Made by a program: the position numbers and the translations under genes
NCBI GenBank assembly: GCA_016202915.1
Contig: JACQNT010000099.1
Span: forward strand, 1 to 13,376
DNA length: 13,376 nucleotides
DNA from: Acidobacteriota bacterium
GTDB lineage: Bacteria; Acidobacteriota; Polarisedimenticolia; Gp22-AA2
Direction: 5' to 3'
Notes under the pieces: model-generated
What the model was told of the DNA's origin: nothing
The model's database searches: none
The model's input: the letters and a program-made list of their open reading frames with translations, nothing else
Part shown: in pieces, positions 7,819 through 13,376 of the stretch
Layout: each line of letters opens with the position of its first letter
How positions within the stretch are numbered: position 1 is the stretch's first letter

Positions 7819-9095
7819 CAGAACAGCGCCTCGGGAACCACCACGATGTCCCCGTCCTGCAGGTAGATGTCGTCCATCTTCCCCTGGCGGATCTTCTTCA
7901 TGTCCACGACCAGCTGCTCCCTGGCGCCGGCGGCGGTCTTCCGGAGGACGCGGACCTGGCGGGCGTTCGCGGTGTCCGTGGTTCCCCCGGCCCGGATGAT
8001 CGCCTGGAGCAGTGTCAGGGGGCGGCTGTGCCGCGTCTCGATCTGGCCGGGGTTCTTCACCGCGCCGTCCACGTAGATGTAGATCGATTCGTCGGGCGGG
8101 ACGTTGATCGCGTCGCCGGGCCGGATCGGGATGTTGATGGTTGGGTCGGGCTGGACCATCAGCCGCCCCAGGTCCACGCGGATGCGCTCCTTGTCGCCCG
8201 GCCCCCCCTCGCGCAGGATCACCGCTTCGGTCCCGGCGTCCCGCGTCAGGCCGCCCGCCTCCAGGATCATCTGGAGCAGGGTGCGCTCGCCCAGCAGCAC
8301 GTAGGCCCCGGGCTTCGCCACGGCGCCGACGACGGACACCTTCCGGCTCTCATGCTCCCTGACCACGACGCTGACGTGGGGGTCGTTGACGAAACGCGTC
8401 TCCAGGATCTCGCGCAGCCTGGCCTCGAGCGCCCGCTCCGTCAGCCCGGCGACCTGGAGAACGCCCAGGAGCGGCAGGCTGATCGCCCCGTCGGACTTGA
8501 CCCGGACCACGCTCTGGAGCTCCGGGAGCTCGAACACCCGGATCTCGACAAGATCCTCCACGCCGATCGCATCGCCCCCCGGGCGGTCGGGCGGCGCCCC
8601 GGCGGCCGCCGCGGCCGCGGGCTTGGGAGCCTGGGCGATCTCGGGGAAAAACTTCAGGTCGAGGCCGCCGGGGGTCGCCTCCACGGCGCAGGTGTGCGGG
8701 CCGCGCAGGTTGAAGACCAGCCGGGTGCCGGGCGAGTCCCCCTCGCGGAACGTCTCGACCTTGACCGAGGCCACGGGCCCCTCGTCCGCCCCGGAGGGCT
8801 CGACCGCAAGCCTGCTGGTGACGCCGGGCAGTTCCAGCACGACCCGCGGCGGGTCGGCGAGCGATGTCTGCCGGTAAGGGAGCGGGCCGTCCCCCAGGAG
8901 GCGGTAGATCGCCCGCTCTCCCCCGGCCGGCTCGATCCTCAGGAGGCTCGTGGCCGGGGCGCCGGGGGGCGCGCTGCCGTCATCCGGCGGGGCCGCGCCG
9001 ACGTTCGCGAGCGCCAGGGCGTGCAGGAGAGCCACCACCGCGACCTCCCGGATCGCCCGCGGGGCGGAGTGTCTGGTGAATTGTGGTGGCGTCAT
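7818..9095 (-). CDS. Polysaccharide export protein (Wza-like) with N-terminal AMIN domain and two SLBB domains
   Basis: A 425-residue exported protein. Residues 1 to about 35 look like a signal peptide (basic start, hydrophobic VAVVALLHALALANVGA, cleavage near A34-A35). Residues about 52-149 match the AMIN-domain pattern (LLRIEPAGGERAIYRLLGDG; PPRVVLELPG; VKVETFREGDSPGTRLVFNL; GLDLKFF), a beta-sandwich known from PilQ secretins and AmiC that binds cell-envelope structures. After an Ala/Pro-rich linker come Poly_export (about 175-247, IGVEDLVEIRVFELPELQ, VKSDGAISLPLLG), SLBB1 (251-300, VSVVGAVAKPGAYVL) and SLBB2 (338-390, IYVDGAVKNPGQI). It should form the periplasmic/outer-membrane export channel that docks on the kinase. 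Unlike Wza there is no lipobox cysteine; the only Cys is C136 in the AMIN domain. ATG at 9095 has GAGGG about 6 bases upstream and follows the previous stop by 8 bases. Confidence 0.92.
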   Translation of the reverse strand: MTPPQFTRHSAPRAIREVAVVALLHALALANVGAAPPDDGSAPPGAPATSLLRIEPAGGERAIYRLLGDGPLPYRQTSLADPPRVVLELPGVTSRLAVEPSGADEGPVASVKVETFREGDSPGTRLVFNLRGPHTCAVEATPGGLDLKFFPEIAQAPKPAAAAAAGAPPDRPGGDAIGVEDLVEIRVFELPELQSVVRVKSDGAISLPLLGVLQVAGLTERALEARLREILETRFVNDPHVSVVVREHESRKVSVVGAVAKPGAYVLLGERTLLQMILEAGGLTRDAGTEAVILREGGPGDKERIRVDLGRLMVQPDPTINIPIRPGDAINVPPDESIYIYVDGAVKNPGQIETRHSRPLTLLQAIIRAGGTTDTANARQVRVLRKTAAGAREQLVVDMKKIRQGKMDDIYLQDGDIVVVPEALF

Positions 9096-9103
9096 CCGTT
9101 CCC

Positions 9104-10504
9104 TCAATAGTTGTATTCGACGAAGGTCGAGACCGAACGTCGCCTCACCTCGTCCGAGAGGATCGTCGAGTCGCGGCTCCAGTGCTCCACCCGGAGGCCG
9201 AGGCGCGTTCCCTCCTTGACCCAGAGCAGGCCGGAGGCCGCGTCGATCGTGACGTCGTCCCGGCGGAGGCGGACGGCCGGGCCCTGGAGGAGCGGCAGGG
9301 GGTAGTCGTTCGTGTCTCTCCCGTGCTCGAGCTCGAACGACCAGCGGCGGCTGAGATGGTGCGCGTAGGTCAGCCTCCAGCCCGTGGCCACGAAGTAGAG
9401 GTTCTCCCCGAACGTGGAGAACGCGACGCTGCGGCCGTACCGCACGCGGGCGCTGCTGCGACCCGAGAGCCGGAACCTGAGGCTGCCCTCCCCCACGAAA
9501 CCGGTGAACCCCGGATCGTCCCGCTGCAGCGCCTTCAGCCGCAGTCGGCCCACCTTGACGCTGCCCGTGAGCGCTGCGGACGGGGCCATGGTGATCTGCA
9601 AGGAGAGCCGGCGGTCCCTCGTGTCGCGACCGCTCGCCGGATCGTCGAAGTCGGCGCGCCCGATCCACCCTTCCAGCGCGACGGTCGTCTTCGGAAGGAC
9701 CCGGTAGCCCACGGAAGCCGTCACCCCGGACTCCGTCCTGCTCAGCTCCCGGAGGGCCAGGAGCTGCGCCTGCCGATCGGCGCCGCCCGCGAGCACCTCC
9801 TCGGGATCGGCGCCGGTCCCGAAGCGCAGGTCCTGCCGGGCGACCTGCATCCCGGCGCTCAGCCGCGACGAGAGGTCCCCCCGGAAACCCACGGCGTGTC
9901 CCACTGATACGGTCCTGACGCGGAAGTCCACCTCCGCGTTGAGCCGCTCGCGGGAGCTGTTCCGGCGGCTGTCGGCGTAGAGGACGAACGGCCCCAGGAG
10001 GTAGTCGGCCTTCGCCCGCAGGCCGTTGTTGAGATGGTTGAGCTCCGGGTGGTCGGCGATGTAGACGAAATCCAGCTCCTCGGCCAGCAGCAGGGCCGCG
10101 CGGCCTCCCAGCTTCAGGATCGCCCGGGCGCCGGGGCCCAGGGTGGCGGTGAACGCCCCGTCCCCCTCGCCGCCCGCGAGGAGGACGTTGTCGTCGTATC
10201 CCATCTGCCTCACCAGGAAGTAGGGCTGCACATGGAACGGACCGAGGCGCCGGGCGCGCTCGGTTTTCATGTCGGGATCGCGGCGGCCGATGTCGGCGGC
10301 GGCGAGATCGGCGGGCCCGGCGCCCGCCGAGCAGGCGAGCGCGAGGAGGAGCCCCGCCCGTCCGAGAGGGGGCGCTCGGCGCCGGGCCGTCCCGGCCGCG
10401 TCCTCGCCGGCCGACGGCGCGCGGCGCAACCCCCAGGCGATCCGGATGACGGGCGTGTGATGCCTCAGCGCCTCACGGCGTGCTGGGGCTCCCAGCAGGA
10501 GCAC
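9104..10504 (-). CDS. Outer-membrane beta-barrel protein of the EPS locus (BBP2/EpsL-like porin)
   Basis: Up to 466 residues. A hydrophobic signal core GLLLALACSAGAG at about 51-63 is followed by a mature region from about 85 (FHVQPYFLVRQMGYDDNVLL) and then a long series of alternating polar/hydrophobic strands with charged turns. The protein ends in FVEYNY, an aromatic C-terminal residue as expected for an outer-membrane beta-signal. This is the look of the putative beta-barrel porin-2/EpsL proteins found in EPS operons, which may form an outer-membrane pore for the polymer or anchor it; the role is inferred from family and position. The start is uncertain: before the signal core only GTG 10504 and TTG 10429 are in frame, and neither has a clear Shine-Dalgarno sequence. 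GTG 10504 overlaps the preceding gene by 32 bases and leaves a very long n-region, so TTG 10429 (441 residues) is a real alternative. The ATG at 10270 would remove the signal peptide. Confidence 0.8.
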   Translation of the reverse strand: MLLLGAPARREALRHHTPVIRIAWGLRRAPSAGEDAAGTARRRAPPLGRAGLLLALACSAGAGPADLAAADIGRRDPDMKTERARRLGPFHVQPYFLVRQMGYDDNVLLAGGEGDGAFTATLGPGARAILKLGGRAALLLAEELDFVYIADHPELNHLNNGLRAKADYLLGPFVLYADSRRNSSRERLNAEVDFRVRTVSVGHAVGFRGDLSSRLSAGMQVARQDLRFGTGADPEEVLAGGADRQAQLLALRELSRTESGVTASVGYRVLPKTTVALEGWIGRADFDDPASGRDTRDRRLSLQITMAPSAALTGSVKVGRLRLKALQRDDPGFTGFVGEGSLRFRLSGRSSARVRYGRSVAFSTFGENLYFVATGWRLTYAHHLSRRWSFELEHGRDTNDYPLPLLQGPAVRLRRDDVTIDAASGLLWVKEGTRLGLRVEHWSRDSTILSDEVRRRSVSTFVEYNY

Positions 10505-11078
10505 GGTCCAGGTTGTTGTAGATGGCGATGGCGGCGCCGGCCCCGAGAACCCACAGCAGCGCTTGGCCGCTGGGGCTCTTCCAGAACTGGCCGGTGCCGG
10601 CCGGCTTGAGGTCGGCGAGCGGCACGGCGCTCCCCTGCGGCGGCCCCAGGCCGGCGACCGAGCGCGCGGCGGGCTTCTCGGGTTGCACGGAATAGGAGAT
10701 CGTCACGCTCTGGTTCGGGAGAAGATCGACCAGGCCCTCGGCGACGAACACGGCGCCGCCGACTTCGATCGCCAGGTCATACGTCCCCGGCGGGAGCCCG
10801 GAGATCTCGTAGGCTCCGTTCTCGGCCGTCACGGCGCTCGTGTAATGCTCGGCGGTATTGACCTGGACCGCGTGGGCCCTGGCCCCCGCGAGAGGGGTCT
10901 TCCCGTCCGACAGGTACAGGACACCGCGGATCGCTCCCTTTCCTTCCTGCGCGACGACGGGCCCCGCGAGGCCCGGCGAGAAGGTCAGAGCGAACGCCAG
11001 AAGGCCGGCCGTTGCCCGGCCCGGACGCGAAGGGCGGCCGATCGCCATCTCTCTCTCACTCGAGAATCGGGTCTCCAC
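10473..11078 (-). CDS. Exported carboxypeptidase-regulatory-like (prealbumin-fold) domain protein with C-terminal transmembrane segment
   Basis: A 201-residue protein, first gene of the EPS run. From GTG 11078 the signal peptide core is AGLLAFALTFSPGLAG (24-39) with cleavage near VVA-QE (43-44). Residues about 49-131 form a CarboxypepD_reg-like beta sandwich: IRGVLYLSDGKTPLAGARAHA (50-70), AENGAYEISGLPPGTYDLAIE (85-105). A Pro/Ala-rich linker leads to one C-terminal hydrophobic helix (ALLWVLGAGAAIAIYNN, 173-189) and a short tail. It is therefore likely a periplasmic or surface domain tethered by its C-terminus. The domain is non-enzymatic in known proteins and often binds carbohydrate or protein; its function here is unknown. 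GGGGAG lies 4 bases before the GTG. ATG 11048 (191 residues) is a good alternative, with a shorter n-region and purine-rich bases in front. Its stop overlaps the possible GTG start of the beta-barrel gene. Confidence 0.8.
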   Translation of the reverse strand: METRFSSEREMAIGRPSRPGRATAGLLAFALTFSPGLAGPVVAQEGKGAIRGVLYLSDGKTPLAGARAHAVQVNTAEHYTSAVTAENGAYEISGLPPGTYDLAIEVGGAVFVAEGLVDLLPNQSVTISYSVQPEKPAARSVAGLGPPQGSAVPLADLKPAGTGQFWKSPSGQALLWVLGAGAAIAIYNNLDRAPAGSPSTP

Positions 11079-11114
11079 AGGGCTCCCCTGGAGGTCTCTC
11101 GGTCCGATGCGCGC

Positions 11115-11137
11115 CTTCCCCCGTCAACCGGGGGAAG
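11115..11137 (-). other. Perfect inverted repeat (9-bp stem, 5-base loop) in the EPS operon leader
   Basis: CTTCCCCCG at 11115-11123 and CGGGGGAAG at 11129-11137 are perfectly complementary around a 5-base loop. The hairpin lies between the predicted promoter and the first gene of the operon, 36 bases before GTG 11078. No run of T follows it on either strand, so it is not a standard intrinsic terminator. It could be an mRNA-stabilising 5' hairpin, a protein-binding operator, or part of an attenuator; the sequence alone does not say which. Confidence 0.6.
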
Positions 11138-11159
11138 CGGGAGGTTCCGTTGCAGGGCC

Positions 11160-11188
11160 TGTATATAGGTTGGATCCGGTATCGTCAA
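11160..11188 (-). promoter_or_regulatory. Predicted sigma70-type promoter of the EPS operon
   Basis: On the minus strand TTGACG (11188-11183) is followed after exactly 17 bases by TATACA (11165-11160). The -35 matches 5 of 6 and the -10 matches 4 of 6 consensus positions; an overlapping TATATA is also present at a 15-base spacing. The stretch is notably AT-rich for this DNA. Transcription would begin near 11153, giving a leader of about 75 bases that includes the 11115-11137 hairpin before the first gene. It is the only convincing promoter I see for the whole nine-gene run to the left. Confidence 0.65.
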
Positions 11189-11315
11189 TAGGGCGGAACC
11201 CCTTGTGGATCATGAAGTTGATGACCGGTCCTGGCTCAAAGCATTGCCCTGCTGGCCTTTCGTGGCGGGGCAAATCTGCAGACGGCCGGGGGGGTAGAGG
11301 AACGAACGGGGCGGC
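11189..11315. other. Intergenic stretch after the PATAN gene; imperfect hairpin, no clear terminator
   Basis: Between the PATAN gene stop and the EPS promoter. TTGCCC (11244-11249) and GGGCAA (11268-11273) can pair, with an inner GCC/GGC stem (11255-11257 with 11264-11266). No T-tract follows on the minus strand, so intrinsic termination of the PATAN transcript is not supported and some read-through into the EPS operon is possible. I see no open frame with protein-like composition here. Confidence 0.35.
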
Positions 11316-12056
11316 CTACGCCTTCATCAGGGCGCCGACGATGAACAGCGCCCAGACCGACTTGCAGGTCTCGTAGTTGCTGAGCCCCGAGATATCGAGG
11401 ATCTCGCCGAGGGACATCGGCGCGTCGCACAGCACGAGGAGGTCGGTCTCCTCGGGGAGCAGCGGCAGATCGCGGACGATCGCGGAAGCGTCCTTGGTGG
11501 CCCGGTACTCGGTGTTCAGGCCGCCCACCTCCTCGTAGGCGCGCGCCCAGGAGGTAATCCGCCGCACCCCCTCGATCACCACGACGTCCGCCGGGATGCC
11601 GAGGGTGATCACCTCCCCCGCCGGACGCTTCGGCTCGAACAGGTACTGGCCGGAGGTCCAGTTGAAGAGCGAATAGACGATCTCGCGGAGATGGACGCGG
11701 ATCCACTTCTCGATCTCGGCCGGACCCAGCATTTTCCAGGCGACCATGACTTCCCCCAGCCGTTCCTTGGTGGCGAGGGCCACCTCCAGCGCCTTGAGGA
11801 TGTCCCGCAGAGGCAGCACCCTCTCCCTGAGGAGAGTGCAGTTGAAGCGATCATCCTTCTGGTTCGAGGAGGCGAACTGCACGACGCCCTGGTCGATGTA
11901 CACCGTTTTCCGGGCCTCCCGGTCAGTCACGGTCAGGACGCCGGTGGCGCGCGCCGCGGCAAGCTCGTGGAACAGGTACGGAATCGTATTCGAACGGATT
12001 TCGGCCCGACGAACCGCTTCCGGAGCAGCCGCAGGCTTCGCCGCCGCGCTTCTCAT
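11316..12056 (-). CDS. PATAN/DUF4388-domain protein, probable signalling or regulatory protein
   Basis: A 246-residue soluble protein. After an Ala-rich start, residues about 24-142 match the DUF4388 (PATAN) pattern: IPYLFHELAAARATGVLTVTDREARKTVYIDQGVVQFASSN, then RLGEVMVAWKMLGPAEIEKWIR (99-120) and LREIVYSLFNWTSGQYLFEP (123-142), the characteristic end of the domain. The C-terminus (about 194-246; LLPEETDLLVLCDAPMSLGEIL, SGLSNYETCKSVWALFIVGAL) resembles the winged-helix-like tail often seen on these proteins. PATAN domains occur in PatA-type response regulators and in many stand-alone proteins of GC-rich bacteria; partners are mostly unknown. No receiver, kinase or GTPase domain is present. 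It lies just upstream of and on the same strand as the EPS operon, so a role in controlling polysaccharide or surface behaviour is possible but unproven. The ATG has no Shine-Dalgarno sequence; see the promoter entry for a leaderless start. Confidence 0.85.
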   Translation of the reverse strand: MRSAAAKPAAAPEAVRRAEIRSNTIPYLFHELAAARATGVLTVTDREARKTVYIDQGVVQFASSNQKDDRFNCTLLRERVLPLRDILKALEVALATKERLGEVMVAWKMLGPAEIEKWIRVHLREIVYSLFNWTSGQYLFEPKRPAGEVITLGIPADVVVIEGVRRITSWARAYEEVGGLNTEYRATKDASAIVRDLPLLPEETDLLVLCDAPMSLGEILDISGLSNYETCKSVWALFIVGALMKA

Positions 12057-12064
12057 GGAACGGG

Positions 12065-12093
12065 AATCTAGTGTCGTGCCCCGGGGGTGTCAA
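12065..12093 (-). promoter_or_regulatory. Predicted promoter of the PATAN gene, giving a leaderless mRNA
   Basis: On the minus strand a perfect TTGACA (12093-12088) is followed after 17 bases by TAGATT (12070-12065), which ends 8 bases before the ATG at 12056. A start site at normal distance from this -10 would fall on or within 1-2 bases of the ATG. The bases between contain no Shine-Dalgarno sequence. This also supports ATG 12056 as the true start. Confidence 0.65.
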
Positions 12094-12519
12094 CCGGGTC
12101 GCCGCCTGACATATCCTCAAGTTTCAGGGGCCAGCGCCCCCGCACCCGCGCCTTCCTGAGCAACCCGGGCCCGGCGCCCCTGCAGGCTTGGAGTCATCAC
12201 GGGAATCGGCAGGCAACGCGGGTCCGCGCGAGCCATTCCCATGGTCCGGTGGCGGCCGCGCCGCCTCGCGGGGGCGTCCCGGACCGCGCCCGTGGCCGCG
12301 CGCCGTTCACGCGGCCGGGCGCGGGAGGGCCGAGGCGCCCCGCGCCGGTGGGCGATCTGCGCCCATCCCGGCGTGGCGACGCCGTCCCCCGCGAGGCGGT
12401 GCGGCCGCCACCGGAAAGTGGGGATACCTCAGCGCGCCACCCACAGGCGACCCCGAAGGATTCCCGGTCGGTGGCGCCGGCCCCGCATCCGCCGGACACG
12501 GGTCCGCGTCGGGGCGCGC

Positions 12520-12525
12520 TACAAT
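12520..12525 (+). promoter_or_regulatory. Predicted -10 element of the FGGY kinase gene, leaderless arrangement
   Basis: TACAAT (5 of 6 matches to TATAAT) ends 8 bases before the ATG at 12534. No convincing -35 lies 16-18 bases upstream (the nearest, CGGACA at 12493-12498, is 21 bases away), and no Shine-Dalgarno sequence lies between. The geometry is the same as at the divergent PATAN gene. Confidence 0.55.
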
Positions 12526-12533
12526 CTCGCTTC

Positions 12534-13376
12534 ATGGTGATCGGCCTCGATCTCGGCTCCTCGAGCGCCAAGGCCCTCCGGGTCTCCTCCCGGGGCCGCG
12601 TGATGGCGTCGGCGCGCCGGCCGATCGCCACGAGGCGCGCCCCCGGAGGCAGGGTCGAGCACGATCCGGAGGCGATCCTCGCGGCGGCGCTCGGGGCGCT
12701 GTGTGCCGTCGCCCGCCGGGCCGCCCCGGACGAGAGGTTCGGGATCGCGACGCAGCGATCGACCGTCCTGTTCTGGGACCGCGACTCGGGCCGGCCCCTG
12801 ACCCCGGCGTATTCCTGGCAGGACCTGCGCGGCCGGCCGCTCTGCGATCGGCTGCGCCGCGAGGCGGGGCGGTCCGTCACCGCCCCAAAGGACGAGCCGC
12901 CGGATGCCGCCGTCGCCGCCCGGACGGGCCTGCGCCTCAGTCCCCACTACTCCGCCTCCAAGATCGCCTGGGCCCTGCGGCACGTCCGGGGCCTGAGAAG
13001 GGCGCTGGCGTCGGGCCGCGCCCTCTGGGGGCCGGTCGGCACGTTCCTCCTCTGGCACCTGAGCAGGGGATCGATCTACGCGGTCGATCACGCCAACGCC
13101 CAGCGCACCCTGCTCTTCAACCTTGAGGAGATCGCCTGGGACCCCGATCTCTTCCGGCTGTTCGACATCGACGCCCTCCTCGAAGCGCCCGTCCTTCCCG
13201 CTCTCGTGCCGACCGGCCTTGCGCCTGCCTTCCCCGTGGAGGTCGCGGGCAGGCCGCTGCGCCTGGCGGCGCTGACCGGCGATCAGCAGGCGGCGCTCTT
13301 CGGCCTCCGCTGCCGCCGGCCCGGGGACATCTCGATCAACTACGGTTCGGGGGCGTTCGTTCTCCGGAACGTCGGC
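12534..13376 (+). CDS. FGGY-family carbohydrate kinase, glycerol-kinase-like, 3' end cut by window edge
   Basis: The first 281 codons of a sugar/polyol kinase that transfers phosphate from ATP to a small polyol or sugar in the cytoplasm. MVIGLDLGSSSAKALRV (1-17) is the N-terminal ATPase phosphate loop of the FGGY fold (D6). EHDP (42-45), IATQRST (71-77), AYSWQDLRG (92-100), SPHYSASKIAW (136-146), GTFLLWHLSRG (169-179) and LTGDQQAALFG (247-257, catalytic D250) align in order with bacterial glycerol kinase, and YGSGAFVL (270-277) follows. By comparison with remembered E. coli GlpK, two glycerol-contact residues differ: the Glu of NQRET is Ser76 and the Tyr of PYFSGTK is His138. The substrate may therefore not be glycerol. 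The gene points away from the EPS operon and I see no functional link. ATG 12534 is supported by the motif spacing and the -10 element 8 bases upstream. Confidence 0.9.
   Translation, partial: MVIGLDLGSSSAKALRVSSRGRVMASARRPIATRRAPGGRVEHDPEAILAAALGALCAVARRAAPDERFGIATQRSTVLFWDRDSGRPLTPAYSWQDLRGRPLCDRLRREAGRSVTAPKDEPPDAAVAARTGLRLSPHYSASKIAWALRHVRGLRRALASGRALWGPVGTFLLWHLSRGSIYAVDHANAQRTLLFNLEEIAWDPDLFRLFDIDALLEAPVLPALVPTGLAPAFPVEVAGRPLRLAALTGDQQAALFGLRCRRPGDISINYGSGAFVLRNVG

Larger units (their letters stand above)
12057..12533. other. 477-base divergent intergenic region
   Basis: Apart from the two promoter elements at its ends I see no gene. Frames that stay open here (plus and minus) translate to Pro/Gly/Ala/Arg-rich low-complexity sequence and overlap the kinase gene in the wrong frame. 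Structural possibilities are a short GGGGC/GCCCC hairpin (12128-12141) and a longer-range pairing of CGCCACCG (12406-12413) with CGGTGGCG (12469-12476). Both are weak in DNA this GC-rich. No tRNA or known riboswitch pattern was recognised. Confidence 0.5.

Noticed and set aside
5653..7866. 737-codon open frame on the plus strand, antisense to the kinase gene
   Set aside because: It mirrors the Wzc-like gene in GC-rich DNA, where antisense stops are rare. Its translation is Arg/Leu/Asp/Glu/Val-rich with no domain pattern, while the minus-strand protein carries every expected motif.
1..11078. Exosortase/PEP-CTERM-type EPS locus
   Set aside because: The gene set partly resembles those loci (BBP2-like protein, Wza, Wzc), but no exosortase, PEP-CTERM motif or associated histidine kinase/regulator pair is visible in the window.
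11115..11137. Intrinsic terminator
   Set aside because: The stem is strong but no T-run follows on either strand, and it lies between a promoter and a gene on the minus strand.
11231..11290. Possible cyclic-di-GMP (GEMM) riboswitch, suggested by the GGGCAA segments
   Set aside because: The GACGCAAAGCC-type core and the second helix expected of the class are absent on both strands; only a short imperfect hairpin remains.
12197..12880. 227-codon minus-strand open frame over the divergent gap
   Set aside because: Antisense to the kinase N-terminus with biased Arg/Ser/Pro composition and no motif; it would also run through the predicted kinase promoter.
12188..13126. 312-codon open frame on the plus strand across the intergenic region and the kinase start
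   Set aside because: It is out of frame with the FGGY kinase and reads as Pro/Gly/Arg-rich sequence; the kinase frame from 12534 has all family motifs.
1..13376. Mobile elements, CRISPR arrays, tRNA or rRNA genes
   Set aside because: No transposase-like frame, terminal inverted repeat pair, regularly spaced repeat or tRNA-like fold was recognised by reading both strands; composition is even across the window.

Overview
The window is GC-rich throughout and holds one end of an exopolysaccharide/capsule (Wzx/Wzy-type) biosynthesis locus on the minus strand, a small PATAN/DUF4388 regulator-like gene upstream of it, and a divergent carbohydrate kinase gene that runs off the right edge. The organism is a Gram-negative-type bacterium, because an outer-membrane beta-barrel protein, a Wza-type export protein and a Wzc-type inner-membrane tyrosine kinase are all present. 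The GC content, the carboxypeptidase-regulatory-like protein, the PATAN protein and the AMIN-Wza architecture would fit an Acidobacteriota-like or similar uncultured GC-rich lineage. That placement is inference and I would not go below 'GC-rich diderm'.

Layout, in direction of transcription (right to left). A sigma70-like promoter (11160-11188) and a leader hairpin (11115-11137) precede a tightly packed nine-gene run: a secreted/anchored carboxypeptidase-regulatory-like protein (11078-10473), an outer-membrane beta-barrel protein (10504-9104), an AMIN+SLBB polysaccharide export protein (9095-7818), a Wzc-like chain-length regulator/tyrosine autokinase (7806-5572), a Wzy/O-antigen-ligase-like polymerase with a TPR tail (5545-2783), a left-handed beta-helix acetyltransferase (2786-2037), a GT4 glycosyltransferase (2040-853), glucose-1-phosphate cytidylyltransferase RfbF (856-77), and the first 26 codons of an NAD-dependent sugar dehydratase/epimerase (80-1, continuing beyond the window). 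The last four junctions are all 4-base stop/start overlaps (ATGA or GTGA), so these genes are almost certainly translated as one coupled unit.

How they work together. RfbF and the next dehydratase would make CDP-glucose and then a CDP-4-keto-6-deoxyhexose, the entry to CDP-linked deoxy or dideoxy sugars. The GT4 enzyme and the acetyltransferase would build and decorate the repeat unit. The polymerase joins repeat units, the Wzc kinase controls polymerisation and export, and the AMIN-Wza protein with the beta-barrel protein would carry the polymer across periplasm and outer membrane. No flippase, initiating glycosyltransferase or phosphatase lies in the window; they are presumably further left or elsewhere.

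Right end. The PATAN/DUF4388 gene (12056-11316, minus) and a glycerol-kinase-like FGGY kinase (12534 onward, plus) face away from each other across a 477-base gap. Each has a -10-like hexamer ending exactly 8 bases before its ATG and no Shine-Dalgarno sequence, so both are predicted to give leaderless mRNAs. Most other long open frames, including very long antisense ones, are by-products of GC-rich codon usage.
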